In this document: positions 17,397 to 26,245 of the stretch, piece by piece
How positions within the stretch are numbered: the stretch's first letter is position 1
Layout of the letters: every line of letters begins with the position of its first letter
Origin: Granulicella sp. dw_53
Lineage (GTDB): Bacteria; Acidobacteriota; Terriglobia; Terriglobales; Acidobacteriaceae
Assembly (NCBI RefSeq): GCF_018449545.1
Contig: NZ_JAAVUR010000007.1
Location: 124,001 to 188,000, forward strand
Length of the DNA stretch: 64,000 nucleotides
Direction of reading: 5' to 3'
The notes under the pieces: model-generated
Databases searched by the model: none
Told to the model about the DNA's origin: nothing
What the model saw: the letters and a program-made list of their open reading frames with translations, nothing else
Made by a program: the position numbers and the translations under genes

Positions 17397-18440
17397 TTAG
17401 GCTTGGGCCAGGGCGGCGAGGGTTTTTTCCATCGTGGTGGGGTTGTCTACGTGGAGGGTGTGGAGGGTGGAGTCGTGGTGGAGGATCTTGGGGTTGAGGC
17501 CGGAGAGGACTTTGCCGGGGCCTACTTCGATGAAGAAGGTGGGGGCTTGGGTGAGGAGGAGCTCGATGCACTCGACCCAGCGGACAGGGGCGGTGACCTG
17601 GCGGATGAGGGTGTCGCGGGCGTCTGAGTCGCGCGAGACGAAGCGGGCATCGGCGTTGGAGGCTACAGGGATCCGCGGATCGGCGAAGCGGACGCCTTCG
17701 AGCTCGACCATGAGGGACTTTTGGGCGGGGGCCATCAAGGCGCAGTGGAAGGGCGCGGAGACGGCGAGCAGGATCGCTTTCCGGGCGCCGGCGGCTTTGC
17801 AGAGATCGATGGCGCGGTGGACGGCGGGATCGGAGCCGGAGATGACGGTCTGCGAGGGGGAGTTGAGGTTGGCGGGGGAGACGGTGGATTGGTTGATGAT
17901 GTCGCGGTGAAGGCGGGAGTCGATCTCGGCGAGGGAGATGGCGTCGGGCGGGGTGGACTCGACGAGCTCAAGCTCGAGGCGAAGCTCGTCGGAGGCGCGG
18001 GCGCAGAGCTCGGTGACTTGTTCGGGGGGAAGACCGAGGATGGCTGCCATGGCTCCCTGACCGGCGGGGACGGCTTCCTGCATGAAGCGGCCACGGGCGC
18101 GGACGGTGCGGACGGCGTCGGCGAAGGTGAGGGTTCCGGCTACGACGTGGGCGGAGTACTCGCCGAGGGAGTGGCCGGCGGCCATGGCGGGGGTGAGACC
18201 GTGTTCGGCGAGGACGCGAGCGGCGGCGATGGAGACGGTGAGGATCGCGGGCTGGGTGTGCTCGGTGAGCTTGAGGAGGTCGTCGGGGCCGTCGAAGATG
18301 ATTTTGGAGAGTGCGAAGCCGAGGGCTTCGTCGGCTTCGTCAAAGATGGCCTTGGCGGTAGGGAAGGCGTCGTAGAAGGCGCGGCCCATGCCGACGGACT
18401 GTGAACCCTGGCCCGGAAAGAGGAAAGCTACTTTATTCAT
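17397..18440 (-). CDS. fabD: Malonyl-CoA:ACP transacylase FabD
   Basis: Transfers malonyl groups from CoA to acyl carrier protein for fatty-acid synthesis. The start KVAFLFPGQGSQSVGMG and the nucleophile motif GHSLGEYSA (Ser in GHSLG) are canonical, and the later histidine is in SAPFHCALM. At 347 residues it is longer than the usual 310, with about 27 extra residues (around LELVESTPPDAISLAE) between the GHSLG half and the VSPANLNSP segment. No other fab gene flanks it, so it is apart from the usual fab cluster. Confidence 0.93.
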   Translation of the reverse strand: MNKVAFLFPGQGSQSVGMGRAFYDAFPTAKAIFDEADEALGFALSKIIFDGPDDLLKLTEHTQPAILTVSIAAARVLAEHGLTPAMAAGHSLGEYSAHVVAGTLTFADAVRTVRARGRFMQEAVPAGQGAMAAILGLPPEQVTELCARASDELRLELELVESTPPDAISLAEIDSRLHRDIINQSTVSPANLNSPSQTVISGSDPAVHRAIDLCKAAGARKAILLAVSAPFHCALMAPAQKSLMVELEGVRFADPRIPVASNADARFVSRDSDARDTLIRQVTAPVRWVECIELLLTQAPTFFIEVGPGKVLSGLNPKILHHDSTLHTLHVDNPTTMEKTLAALAQA

Positions 18441-18493
18441 TGTCTCTATCGTAAATGACGGGGTTGCAGAAATAAGCCTCTGCGGTCCTAACG

Positions 18494-19339
18494 CTAGGTA
18501 CGGATGGAGTTGAGGTGAGTAAGGAGGGCGATGGAGGCGACGTTTTCGTGGTTCATGCAGAACTCGCGGCGGGCTTCGGCGTGGAACTTGAAGAAGGGGA
18601 GAGAGGAGAGTTTGCCGGGAAACATCCAGTCGTGAGGCTCGAGGATGATGAGGGGGAACTGGCTGCAGGCGGTGAGATCGCCGGAGAAGAGGGACTCTTC
18701 CGCGCCCTCGATATCGACCTTGAGGAGGAAGGGGGTGTAGCGGGAGGAGGGCTTGCCGGCGAGGATGGTGGCGAGGGAGAGCATCTGGATGGCGATGCCT
18801 TCTTCGCGGTCGGTGGTGCGGTAGCCCATGTCGCTGCCGCAGGGTTTGAGGAAGGCGTGGCCGTCGTGGGGGCCGATTCCGGCTTCGCGGATGTCGACGT
18901 CGAGACCTACGGCGTTCTCGCGAAGGATGACGACGTTGTCCGGTGAGGGCTCGATGGCGACGATATGAGATTCAGGGTAGCGCGCGGAGAACCAGGCGAC
19001 GCTGGTGCCAATGTTGGCTCCGCAGTCGACGATCAGGGGCTGACGTCCGGAGGCGACGATGTCCTGATAGAGGCGATCGATGTTGGCTCCGTGGACTCCG
19101 GTGGGCATGTCGTACTGGCGCTGGACGAAGCACTGCTGGATGGCCAGGGCGTCGGCCTCGCTCCAACGGCGGTATCGGATGGAGAGGCGACGGTCTCCGC
19201 AACGAACTTTGGCTACGCGGCGGGTGGTGGGGATTCCAGGATTGGCGGTGCGACGCAGGAGAGTGACGAAGGGCCGGGCCAAAAGATATGCGGTTCGACC
19301 AAATGGATTCGCGACGACGCGATTGACGTCTATGGGCAT
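18494..19339 (-). CDS. FkbM-family methyltransferase
   Basis: SAM-dependent O-methyltransferase of 281 residues, likely acting on a surface sugar or glycolipid. The SAM-binding motif I is LIVDCGANIGTSVAWF, followed by VAIEPSPDN and the FkbM signature LLKVDIEGAEESLF. I chose the second ATG (MPIDVNRVV) because GAGG lies about seven bases upstream; an ATG four codons earlier has no such site. The gene is 53 bp upstream of fabD on the same strand, which may be coincidence. A second FkbM gene lies at 41 kb but is not a close copy. Confidence 0.85.
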   Translation of the reverse strand: MPIDVNRVVANPFGRTAYLLARPFVTLLRRTANPGIPTTRRVAKVRCGDRRLSIRYRRWSEADALAIQQCFVQRQYDMPTGVHGANIDRLYQDIVASGRQPLIVDCGANIGTSVAWFSARYPESHIVAIEPSPDNVVILRENAVGLDVDIREAGIGPHDGHAFLKPCGSDMGYRTTDREEGIAIQMLSLATILAGKPSSRYTPFLLKVDIEGAEESLFSGDLTACSQFPLIILEPHDWMFPGKLSSLPFFKFHAEARREFCMNHENVASIALLTHLNSIRT

Positions 19340-19499
19340 GCAGAGCCTCATCGAGTAGATTCAACTCGATCTTGAAACTTTCCTGCCAAACGCAAGAATA
19401 TGACTGCTCTGTATGGCAGCCATTAAAGCACAAGAGAGCCTCGCGAGGCGTGAATCTCGTGAAGGAGCGTGATTTAGGCGGGTGGGATTTGAGGCTGGG

Positions 19500-19760
19500 C
19501 TAGATGCCGAGGCCGAAGTCTACGTCCTGCTCGTCGCCGGAGTGGGCGTAGAAGTCGTAGGGGGTGCGGCGATTGAATTTATAGCGGAGGCGAAGTTCGC
19601 GGCCCACGAAGAGTCCTAGAGCCACGGCTCCTAGGCCTGCCGAGATCCAGCCCACGGTCTTGAAGAGGGTGGACTCTTCGTCCGTAAGGGGGGCTTCGGC
19701 CTGGGGGGATTCTTCCTTTGCAGCGGAGCCGAAGATTCGGGATGTGGAGCGAAACTTCAT
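19500..19760 (-). CDS. Small single-pass membrane protein
   Basis: Predicted 86-residue protein of unknown function. Residues around 40-60 (TVGWISAGLGAVALGLFVG) form one transmembrane segment, preceded by an acidic, alanine-rich stretch and followed by a basic RELRLRYKF and a short acidic tail. I start at the ATG giving MKFRSTSRIF; upstream sequence in the same frame lacks coding character. No Shine-Dalgarno sequence is obvious. I do not recognise a family. The hydrophobic segment flanked by charged ends supports a real protein. Confidence 0.55.
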   Translation of the reverse strand: MKFRSTSRIFGSAAKEESPQAEAPLTDEESTLFKTVGWISAGLGAVALGLFVGRELRLRYKFNRRTPYDFYAHSGDEQDVDFGLGI

Positions 19761-19967
19761 GGTTGGATGATAGCTCAGGTTCATGTTGAAGGTCACATCC
19801 CCCGTTCGGGGTAGAGACCGGACTTCGTGGTGATACGAGGCCAGTTGCCTGCCTTCTTGGTGGGTTGGATGCAGTCTTTGGGGAAAAGGGAGCGTACTTA
19901 ATTTCATTCCTAAAAAGGTGCCTAAAGCTGCAATGGATGGTCTGGTGAGGTGTTCGGTTAAAGGTGT

Positions 19968-20624
19968 TTAGGTGACGTCGACGTTTTGGAATCCGAGGCT
20001 GTAGAGGAGGGTGGTGACGGTGGCGCGGGCGTTTTTGCGGGCGACGTCGAGGATTCCGTCGGCGAGGGCGGCCTGCTGGAGCTGCTGCTGGGCGCGGAGG
20101 CGGGTGTCGGACTCGAGGTTCTGGTCGACGGGGACGAGGAGGCCGGTGGAGCGCGCGTAGACGCGGGTGTGCTGGTTGTCGAGGGTGGTGACGAAGAGCT
20201 GGGAGGTGGGCAGGGTGACGTGGATGGAGCGGGAGCCGTTGGAGTCGGAGATGCGGACGTCCTCGGGCTTGAGCTGGGAGAGGTCGATTCCAGCGATGGA
20301 CTGGCCGTGGACGACGAGGAGGAGGCGGTCTCCGGCGAGCAGGTCGGGGAGGATGGGGCTGGATTTGCTGCCCTCGACGACGGTGTCGAGGGAGTAGACG
20401 ACGGTCTCGAGGCGGTTGAGGCGCTGGATCTTTTGGACGACGGCGGGGACGGAGGTGTCGAAGGTGACGGGCCGGCCTGTGATGACGGCGGCGACGCGGG
20501 CGAGGATGCCGCTGGTCGCCTGGCGCACGAAGACGCCCATGGCGGCTGCTCCGAGGAGGAGGGCGAGCAGGAAGGCGACGAAGGTTCCGGAGGAGGAGCG
20601 GCCGGAGGAGTATTGGGTGGTCAT
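19968..20624 (-). CDS. Membrane-anchored DUF4230 protein
   Basis: Protein of 218 residues with one N-terminal transmembrane segment (about 14-34) and a periplasmic DUF4230 domain. The domain pattern is visible in IQRLNRLETVVYSLDTVV, then GDRLLLVVHGQSIAGIDLS and IHVTLPTSQLF. Proteins of this family are single-pass and of unknown function. The start is supported by GAGGG about eight bases upstream. It is divergent from the MscS channel gene with 152 bp between the starts. Confidence 0.82.
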   Translation of the reverse strand: MTTQYSSGRSSSGTFVAFLLALLLGAAAMGVFVRQATSGILARVAAVITGRPVTFDTSVPAVVQKIQRLNRLETVVYSLDTVVEGSKSSPILPDLLAGDRLLLVVHGQSIAGIDLSQLKPEDVRISDSNGSRSIHVTLPTSQLFVTTLDNQHTRVYARSTGLLVPVDQNLESDTRLRAQQQLQQAALADGILDVARKNARATVTTLLYSLGFQNVDVT

Positions 20625-20776
20625 GTGTGGCGTTCCCTCGCTGATGGCTCTTAGCTTGCTGCAAGTGTATGCCGTGATTGGGGTATTGAGACGGCGTGGC
20701 GTCTAATAGGATGCAGGTGGCTCCTCTGGAGTCCGGGTAGTGGGTGTGGAACGCGACGAAATGAGGAGTTGCCAGG

Positions 20777-22606
20777 ATGAATCAGGTTCGCAAGGTATCG
20801 ATTACGGTGACGTTGGTGGTGTTGGTTCTGTGCTTGATCGGGAGCTTTATGACCCGGGGCGTGATGGAGCATATGCCCTTCCTGCATGGGCGGAGCAGTG
20901 CGACGGTCTCGCATGGAATTGTGGACCAGAGACCGTGGCAGACGGCGCAGACGCTGGCGTCGCTGGCGGTGTCGGCGGAGGAACGGGAGTTTGCGCGGGA
21001 GGCCGAGCGGCTGGCGGATCATGAGGTGGACCAGACGTTCGCGCAGTCGCTGCGGCAGGCGAGCGCGGAGACACGGCAGTTGAAGGGCGAGGCGCTGGCG
21101 TTGCAGCAGAGGGTCAACGATCTTCAGGAGACGGTGAAGGAAGATCAGGCGCGGGTGACGGCGCTGACGGCGAAGGCGAGTGCGGTGGCGGGTCCGGCGG
21201 GCGCACAGGCGGCGGCGAGCGCGGTGGGGGACGATCTGGATGTAGCGAAGGCGCAGTTGGGGCTGGACCAGAATGAACTGTCGGACTCGATGGAGGATCT
21301 GGCCCGGAAGAGTGGAGACCAGCGTGGGAAGATTCAGGAGGAGCTGTCGGCGCGCGAGGCGGCGATGAAGAAGTACGACGCGCAGACGGCGGCGGGGGAT
21401 GGGCAGACGGCGGTGGTCTCGGCGGGGAAGTATAGGACGTTGGCGGGGCAGATCGCGGCGTGGTGGGCTCAGCGTAGCCGGATGGATCTGATCGATCAGG
21501 CGGAGCAGTTGGCGCGGGCGGATGTCGCTGCGCTTACGGCGGATCATGCGAGGCTCGAGGACGCAGCGAAGGCGGCGGAGGATACTGCCAGTGCGGCGAA
21601 TGCGGCGGGGGAGTCGAAGTCGTCGCGGGTGAAGGAGCTGCAGGGGCTGGCGTCGCAACGGAACATTCTGAGCATTCTGGATGACAGGCTTGGGGCGCAG
21701 CAGCAGTTGGCGGCGCTGTACCTGCGGTGGGGCGATCAGGTGGAGCTGCAGCACAAGATTGTGGTTCACCTGATGTTGCAGGCTTTGACGACCATTGCGG
21801 TGATTGTGCTGCTGACGATCCTGGCTGGGTGGGGTCTGCAGGTGGCTTTGGATCGCGTCTCGCGGGACCGGCGGCAGAAGGCGACGCTGCGGACGATTCT
21901 GAATCTGGGGACGCAGTTGATCGGGCTGCTGCTGGTGCTGCTGGTGGTCTTCGGAAGTCCGGAGCAGATGCCGACGATCTTGGGGTTGGCTACGGCGGGG
22001 TTGACGGTGGTATTTCAGGACTTCATTCTGGCGTTCTGCGGGTGGTTTGTGTTGATGGGAAAGAATGGGATTCGGGTAGGAGACTGGGTGGAGATCGATG
22101 GGGTCGGGGGTGAGGTGGTGGAGGTTGGGTTGTTCCGGACGTGGCTGCTGGAGACGGGGAACTGGACGGCGAATGGGCATCCGACGGGGCGGCGAGTCTC
22201 GTTTCTGAATGGGTTTGGAATCAAGGGCAAGTACTTCAACTTCTCTACGGCTGGGCAGTGGATGTGGGATGAGATCAAGATGAATATTCCTCCGGGGGAG
22301 CAGACGTATCCGTTGATCGAGAAGATCCGCGAGGCGACCATCAAGGCGACGGAGGAGGATGCGAAGATGGCGGAGCAGGAGTGGAAGCGGGTGACGCACG
22401 AGGAGGGATCGCCGCAGTTCAGCGCGACTCCTTCGGTGGATATGCGGCCGGCGGGCTCGGGCGTGGATATTGTGGTGCGGTATGTGACTCGGGCTGGAGT
22501 GCGGCTGGAGACCCGGAACAAGCTGTATGGGGCGGTGGTGAAGCTGATGCAGGACCCGTCTGGAGTGGTCGAGGCTGGGAATGCTCCTGCGCCTGCTGCC
22601 TCGTAG
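20777..22606 (+). CDS. MscS-family mechanosensitive channel
   Basis: Inner-membrane channel of 609 residues. An N-terminal hydrophobic segment leads to a long Gln/Ala-rich coiled-coil periplasmic domain (about 60-310), then membrane segments around 335-440 and the MscS beta domain. The pore-lining and beta-domain segment is FILAFCGWFVLMGKNG followed by GIRVGDWVEIDGVGGEV. The size and coiled-coil domain resemble the larger MscK/YbdG-like members rather than short MscS. GAGGAG lies about nine bases before the ATG. It probably releases solutes under osmotic downshift; it is read in the same direction as the HpnB-like gene 28 bp later. Confidence 0.88.
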   Translation: MNQVRKVSITVTLVVLVLCLIGSFMTRGVMEHMPFLHGRSSATVSHGIVDQRPWQTAQTLASLAVSAEEREFAREAERLADHEVDQTFAQSLRQASAETRQLKGEALALQQRVNDLQETVKEDQARVTALTAKASAVAGPAGAQAAASAVGDDLDVAKAQLGLDQNELSDSMEDLARKSGDQRGKIQEELSAREAAMKKYDAQTAAGDGQTAVVSAGKYRTLAGQIAAWWAQRSRMDLIDQAEQLARADVAALTADHARLEDAAKAAEDTASAANAAGESKSSRVKELQGLASQRNILSILDDRLGAQQQLAALYLRWGDQVELQHKIVVHLMLQALTTIAVIVLLTILAGWGLQVALDRVSRDRRQKATLRTILNLGTQLIGLLLVLLVVFGSPEQMPTILGLATAGLTVVFQDFILAFCGWFVLMGKNGIRVGDWVEIDGVGGEVVEVGLFRTWLLETGNWTANGHPTGRRVSFLNGFGIKGKYFNFSTAGQWMWDEIKMNIPPGEQTYPLIEKIREATIKATEEDAKMAEQEWKRVTHEEGSPQFSATPSVDMRPAGSGVDIVVRYVTRAGVRLETRNKLYGAVVKLMQDPSGVVEAGNAPAPAAS

Positions 22607-22634
22607 TATTTTTTGAGCGGCGATAATGTGAGGG

Positions 22635-23768
22635 ATGATCTTCGCGTTCGCAGTGGTGAGTTTTGGGATTTGGTTGTGGCTTCTGGCCGGGCATGGTGGT
22701 TTCTGGAGGTCTGGCCCGGTGCTTGGGGTGGCGACGCCAGTGGTGCGGCGGTTGAAGGTGACGGCGGTGGTTCCGGCGCGGAATGAGGCCGAACATGTAG
22801 TGGAGATGCTGCGGTCTCTGCTGGCGCAGAGGTTCGATGGCGATCTGCGGGTGGTGTTGGTGGACGACAACAGCACCGATGGGACTGGGGAGCTGGCGCG
22901 TGAGTTGGCGGCAGGGGATGCGCGGCTGCGGGTTGTGTCCGGAGAGCCGCTGAAGGCTGGATGGTCGGGGAAGATGTGGACTGTGTCGCAGGGGTTGCGG
23001 CAGGCGGAGGCGCTGGAGGCGGATTACGTGCTGCTGGCAGATGCGGACATTGTGCATGGCCCCGGGCATGTGGAGCTGCTGCTGTCGAAGGCCGAGCGGG
23101 AGGGGCTGGGGCTGGTGTCGGAGATGGTGCGGCTGCGGTGCGAGGGCTTTGCGGAGCGGGCGACGATTCCGGCGTTCGTGTTCTTCTTCCAGATGCTTTA
23201 TCCGTTTCGCTGGGTGAACGATAAGAGTCGAGCTACGGCTGCGGCGGCGGGAGGTACGATGCTGGTCTCGCGGGAGGCGCTGGATCGGGTGGGAGGTGTG
23301 GATAGGATTCGGGGGGCGTTGATCGACGATGTGGCGCTGGCGCGGGAGATCAAGCGGGAGGGCTATGGGATCTGGCTGGGACATGCGGAGGAGACGTGGA
23401 GCGGGCGGCGGTATGCGGACTTCGGAGAGGTGTGGGAGATGATTGCGCGGACGGCGTATGTGCAGCTTGGGTATTCGCCGTGGATGCTGCTGGGGACTTG
23501 CGTGGGGATGATGGTGATCTATGTGGAGCCGGTGTTGGCGAGCTTGTTTAGATCGGGGGCGGTGCGGGGGCTTGGAGTGATCTGCTGGATGATGATGGCG
23601 GCTGCGTTTCAACCTACACTGCGACGGTATCGGCGGTCTCCGCTTTGGGGTTTGGCGCTTCCGGCGATTGCGTTGTTTTATACGGCGGCGACTGTGGGGT
23701 CGGCGGTGCGGTCTTACCGGGGGCAGGGTGGGCGGTGGAAGGATCGGGTCTATCCGGCTGGGATTTGA
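22635..23768 (+). CDS. hpnB: HpnB-like glycosyltransferase (hopanoid-associated)
   Basis: Membrane-associated GT2 enzyme of 377 residues. An N-terminal hydrophobic anchor with LWLLAGHGGFWR is followed by the GT-A domain: VTAVVPARNEAEHV, VVLVDDNSTDGTG, LLADADIVH and GRRYADFGEVW. C-terminal hydrophobic segments lie around residues 290-355. The overall plan matches the hopene-associated glycosyltransferase HpnB. No squalene-hopene cyclase or other hpn gene is in the window, so the name rests on sequence pattern alone. It follows the MscS gene by 28 bp. Confidence 0.75.
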   Translation: MIFAFAVVSFGIWLWLLAGHGGFWRSGPVLGVATPVVRRLKVTAVVPARNEAEHVVEMLRSLLAQRFDGDLRVVLVDDNSTDGTGELARELAAGDARLRVVSGEPLKAGWSGKMWTVSQGLRQAEALEADYVLLADADIVHGPGHVELLLSKAEREGLGLVSEMVRLRCEGFAERATIPAFVFFFQMLYPFRWVNDKSRATAAAAGGTMLVSREALDRVGGVDRIRGALIDDVALAREIKREGYGIWLGHAEETWSGRRYADFGEVWEMIARTAYVQLGYSPWMLLGTCVGMMVIYVEPVLASLFRSGAVRGLGVICWMMMAAAFQPTLRRYRRSPLWGLALPAIALFYTAATVGSAVRSYRGQGGRWKDRVYPAGI

Positions 23769-23893
23769 ACGCTATCGAGGCTCAGACTGCGATTGAGCTA
23801 CGAACAGTTCTCTTGTTGCTACGCAGTGATGAAGGAAGCAGAGAGGGCAACTTCCCGAGCGCTGATCCTGTCGGCACTCGGGAGGTTGTTCGC

Positions 23894-24805
23894 TTACGTC
23901 GCCAGCCATTCCAAACGCCGGGGCTTCCACCCGAGGACTCGCTTCGCCTTCGTATTTGAGGCTCCACTTAGCTTCGTCGCGTAGTAGACCGCATCTTCCC
24001 CTGCGATTGCTGTCATCTCTGCTTCGCTAAGATGCGTGGGCTGTGGAGCACCCAGAAACTTTGCAAACGCAGGCAGCCATACGCTCTGCGGCAACGGGTC
24101 ATCATCTACGAGGTTGTAGATGCCGGGCTCCGCTGTCAGCGCCGCGACTGTTACGACTGCTGCATCGTTGATATGCACAAACGACCACACGCCCTCGCCT
24201 TGACCCACCACCGGATTCTGTTGCCGCATGACCATGTTGGCTGCCGCTTCGCCGGGGTGGTACCAGGTCTTCGGTCCATAAAAAAATCCATACCGTAGAG
24301 CCACACCCTCAATTGCACTGGAGCTGAACAGCCGCGTCTCCAGCTCGGTATAGGTCCGAGCATTGGCCGCTACACTCGGACTCGCATTTATATCCAATGG
24401 AGACGATTCATCCGCTAGTGTTCCTTTTGCCGGCTTCAAAAAGAATCCGCTCGACTGCTGCAGATAGCGCCGCACACCACTGGCGATTGCCGCACGAAGC
24501 AAATTTACTCCGCCCTCAAGCCTTAGCCGTGTGTCGCGCTCCGCGTACTTTGGCATATCGCTCTGCTCCTTTGGGAGCGAGGTCAATTCATCTATCAAGA
24601 CCTCCGCCTTTGCCTGCCGTAGAGCAGCCTCCACTGCTGCTGCATCGAGCGCGTCCGCGATGATTGCGGTGGCTCCCTGGCTCTCCAGGTTCTTCGCCCG
24701 CGTCTCGCTGGTTGTCATTCCCACTACGGAGTGTCCCTGCTTCAACAGTTCCGCGATGAGCGGTTCTCCGATCGCTCCACTTGCCCCTGCAACAAATACA
24801 CGCAT
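23894..24805 (-). CDS. NAD-dependent epimerase/dehydratase-type SDR
   Basis: Extended or atypical short-chain dehydrogenase of 303 residues, cytoplasmic. The cofactor-binding start is RVFVAGASGAIGEPL. The usual active-site YxxxK is replaced by YTELETR, which has no lysine at the expected place, so classical SDR catalysis is doubtful. The segment VALRYGFFYGP and the late GVWSFVHINDAA follow the NAD-dependent epimerase pattern. It stands alone; its codon use and lower GC than neighbours may hint at a different history. Substrate unknown. Confidence 0.82.
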   Translation of the reverse strand: MRVFVAGASGAIGEPLIAELLKQGHSVVGMTTSETRAKNLESQGATAIIADALDAAAVEAALRQAKAEVLIDELTSLPKEQSDMPKYAERDTRLRLEGGVNLLRAAIASGVRRYLQQSSGFFLKPAKGTLADESSPLDINASPSVAANARTYTELETRLFSSSAIEGVALRYGFFYGPKTWYHPGEAAANMVMRQQNPVVGQGEGVWSFVHINDAAVVTVAALTAEPGIYNLVDDDPLPQSVWLPAFAKFLGAPQPTHLSEAEMTAIAGEDAVYYATKLSGASNTKAKRVLGWKPRRLEWLAT

Positions 24806-24959
24806 TGCCCTCTCCTCTTCAACGCATCGATTCCTAACCGAATGTTCCTAGGAACATGATACGAGCGTCAGCAGGCTGAGTAGGCTGCAATCCGAATTGC
24901 CAATCTTCGGATCTGACAAAGATTGGCTAGCGGACGTTGAGTCGTCGACTGCGCGTCGT

Positions 24960-25967
24960 TTACTTTTTCGGAACGGAGATGGTGATGTTGCGGTAGGCGA
25001 TGACGCCGTGGTGATCTCCCTGCAGATAGAACGGTCCGGGCTCGGCCTCATTGCTGTCGAGAGCACCTCCGGTCGGGCCGGGAATCTCGACGTTGTCGTG
25101 GTAGACCTTGCCGTCGCGCAAGACTGTCACATGTCTGCCGACCAGGGTGACGTCGAAGGTGGTCCATCTTCCGAGACCGAGCTCTGAGCCCGCTGGCGGC
25201 GGATAGTGGCTATAGATCGCGCCCATCTCATGCGATGGGATCTTGCCGCCTTCGGTGCCCACCTGCAACTCGTAGCGGCCACGCAGATAGATGCCGCTGT
25301 TGCCACCCTCCGGACAGTTCACTTCGATATGTAGTTTGAAGTCCTGGAACTTTTCCGTGGTCATGATGTTGGCAGCGCCGTGGCCTCGTTGTCCGGGGAC
25401 TTCGGGATTGTCATTCACCAGCTCGCCGTTGCGGGCGACCCATTTGTTGTTGTCGACGTTTCCTATCGGCTCCCAACCTTTGAGATCCTTGCCGTCGAAG
25501 AGGGGTGAGGGTTTGGTCCACTTGGTCGGCGTTGGCCGATCGAGCGAAGGCGCTTTCACGCCAGTGAGCATCGGGCCTCCGGCGTCACCGTGTATCTCGA
25601 CGCCGGTTAGCTTGCCTGGGCTGGGGGAGGTGAGCTCCCAGTTCGTTGCTGAGTTGGTTCCTGAACCGGGGGCGGCCTCCGCCACAGTCACGATCAGTTT
25701 GCCCGACTCCATGTGGGCGCCTGTGATCGGATGCCATGCGCCGCCCCTGGGCTGAACGCGGCCTTCAATCTTGCCGCCGTTCTCCGTGAGCTCTATCCAT
25801 TGCGGATACGGTTTGCCGGTGGCGGGAGTAACCGTTATGTCCCAACGACCGAGGAACTCCTTGGTGTCTTGCGCGGAGGCTGTAGAGGCGAGCGCGGCCG
25901 CCAGGATAGAGGCAAACAGAGTCTTAATTTTCACGGGTTTGAGTGTAACGTCTTTCGGCCTACCCAT
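24960..25967 (-). CDS. Exported DUF1080 (3-keto-disaccharide hydrolase-like) protein
   Basis: Secreted protein of about 335 residues. A signal sequence with LFASILAAALASTASA-Q precedes a first beta domain of about 120 residues and then a concanavalin-like DUF1080 domain starting PLFDGKDLKGWEP and including GNSGIYLRGRYELQV. Some DUF1080 proteins hydrolyse 3-keto-glycosides; others are of unknown function. The start is unsettled: the chosen ATG has AGGTGA upstream at short spacing, while a GTG 11 codons later would give a more typical signal peptide. Confidence 0.85.
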   Translation of the reverse strand: MGRPKDVTLKPVKIKTLFASILAAALASTASAQDTKEFLGRWDITVTPATGKPYPQWIELTENGGKIEGRVQPRGGAWHPITGAHMESGKLIVTVAEAAPGSGTNSATNWELTSPSPGKLTGVEIHGDAGGPMLTGVKAPSLDRPTPTKWTKPSPLFDGKDLKGWEPIGNVDNNKWVARNGELVNDNPEVPGQRGHGAANIMTTEKFQDFKLHIEVNCPEGGNSGIYLRGRYELQVGTEGGKIPSHEMGAIYSHYPPPAGSELGLGRWTTFDVTLVGRHVTVLRDGKVYHDNVEIPGPTGGALDSNEAEPGPFYLQGDHHGVIAYRNITISVPKK

Positions 25968-26245
25968 GTCACCTATTCTTCGCGGACTCGTCACGCTGAC
26001 GGTCATTGCTCTTTGCTCTCTTATCAGAGAGACATGGCTATTCCACTTTATGTGTCAATCTGCAGTTCTTCCTGGGAAGAAACAACCGTAGGTTTGAAGC
26101 TTTCGTAGGAGAGTTGTTCTAGTCTCCTGGCGGCTTCGATGTCGGTGGGAATTTCGTTAACAAATTTTCGGAAAATATGAGTAAGGAGGAGCGCACCTTT
26201 GCGCCGGAGATATATCCATGTTTGGTGCTTAAGGAGCACTAAAAC

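Noticed and set aside
17340-17400. Pyrimidine run after fabD as a rho-independent terminator
   Set aside because: On the fabD (minus) strand the run is purine-rich and has no stem before it.
20651-22876. Open frame of 741 codons antisense to the MscS gene
   Set aside because: Arg/Leu/His/Gln-rich low-complexity product without domains, opposite a well-supported channel gene.
26048-26239. Possible 63-residue protein between the DUF1080 and GH18-like genes
   Set aside because: Its GTG start lies over the ribosome site of the GH18-like gene, it lacks its own ribosome site, and no family is recognised.
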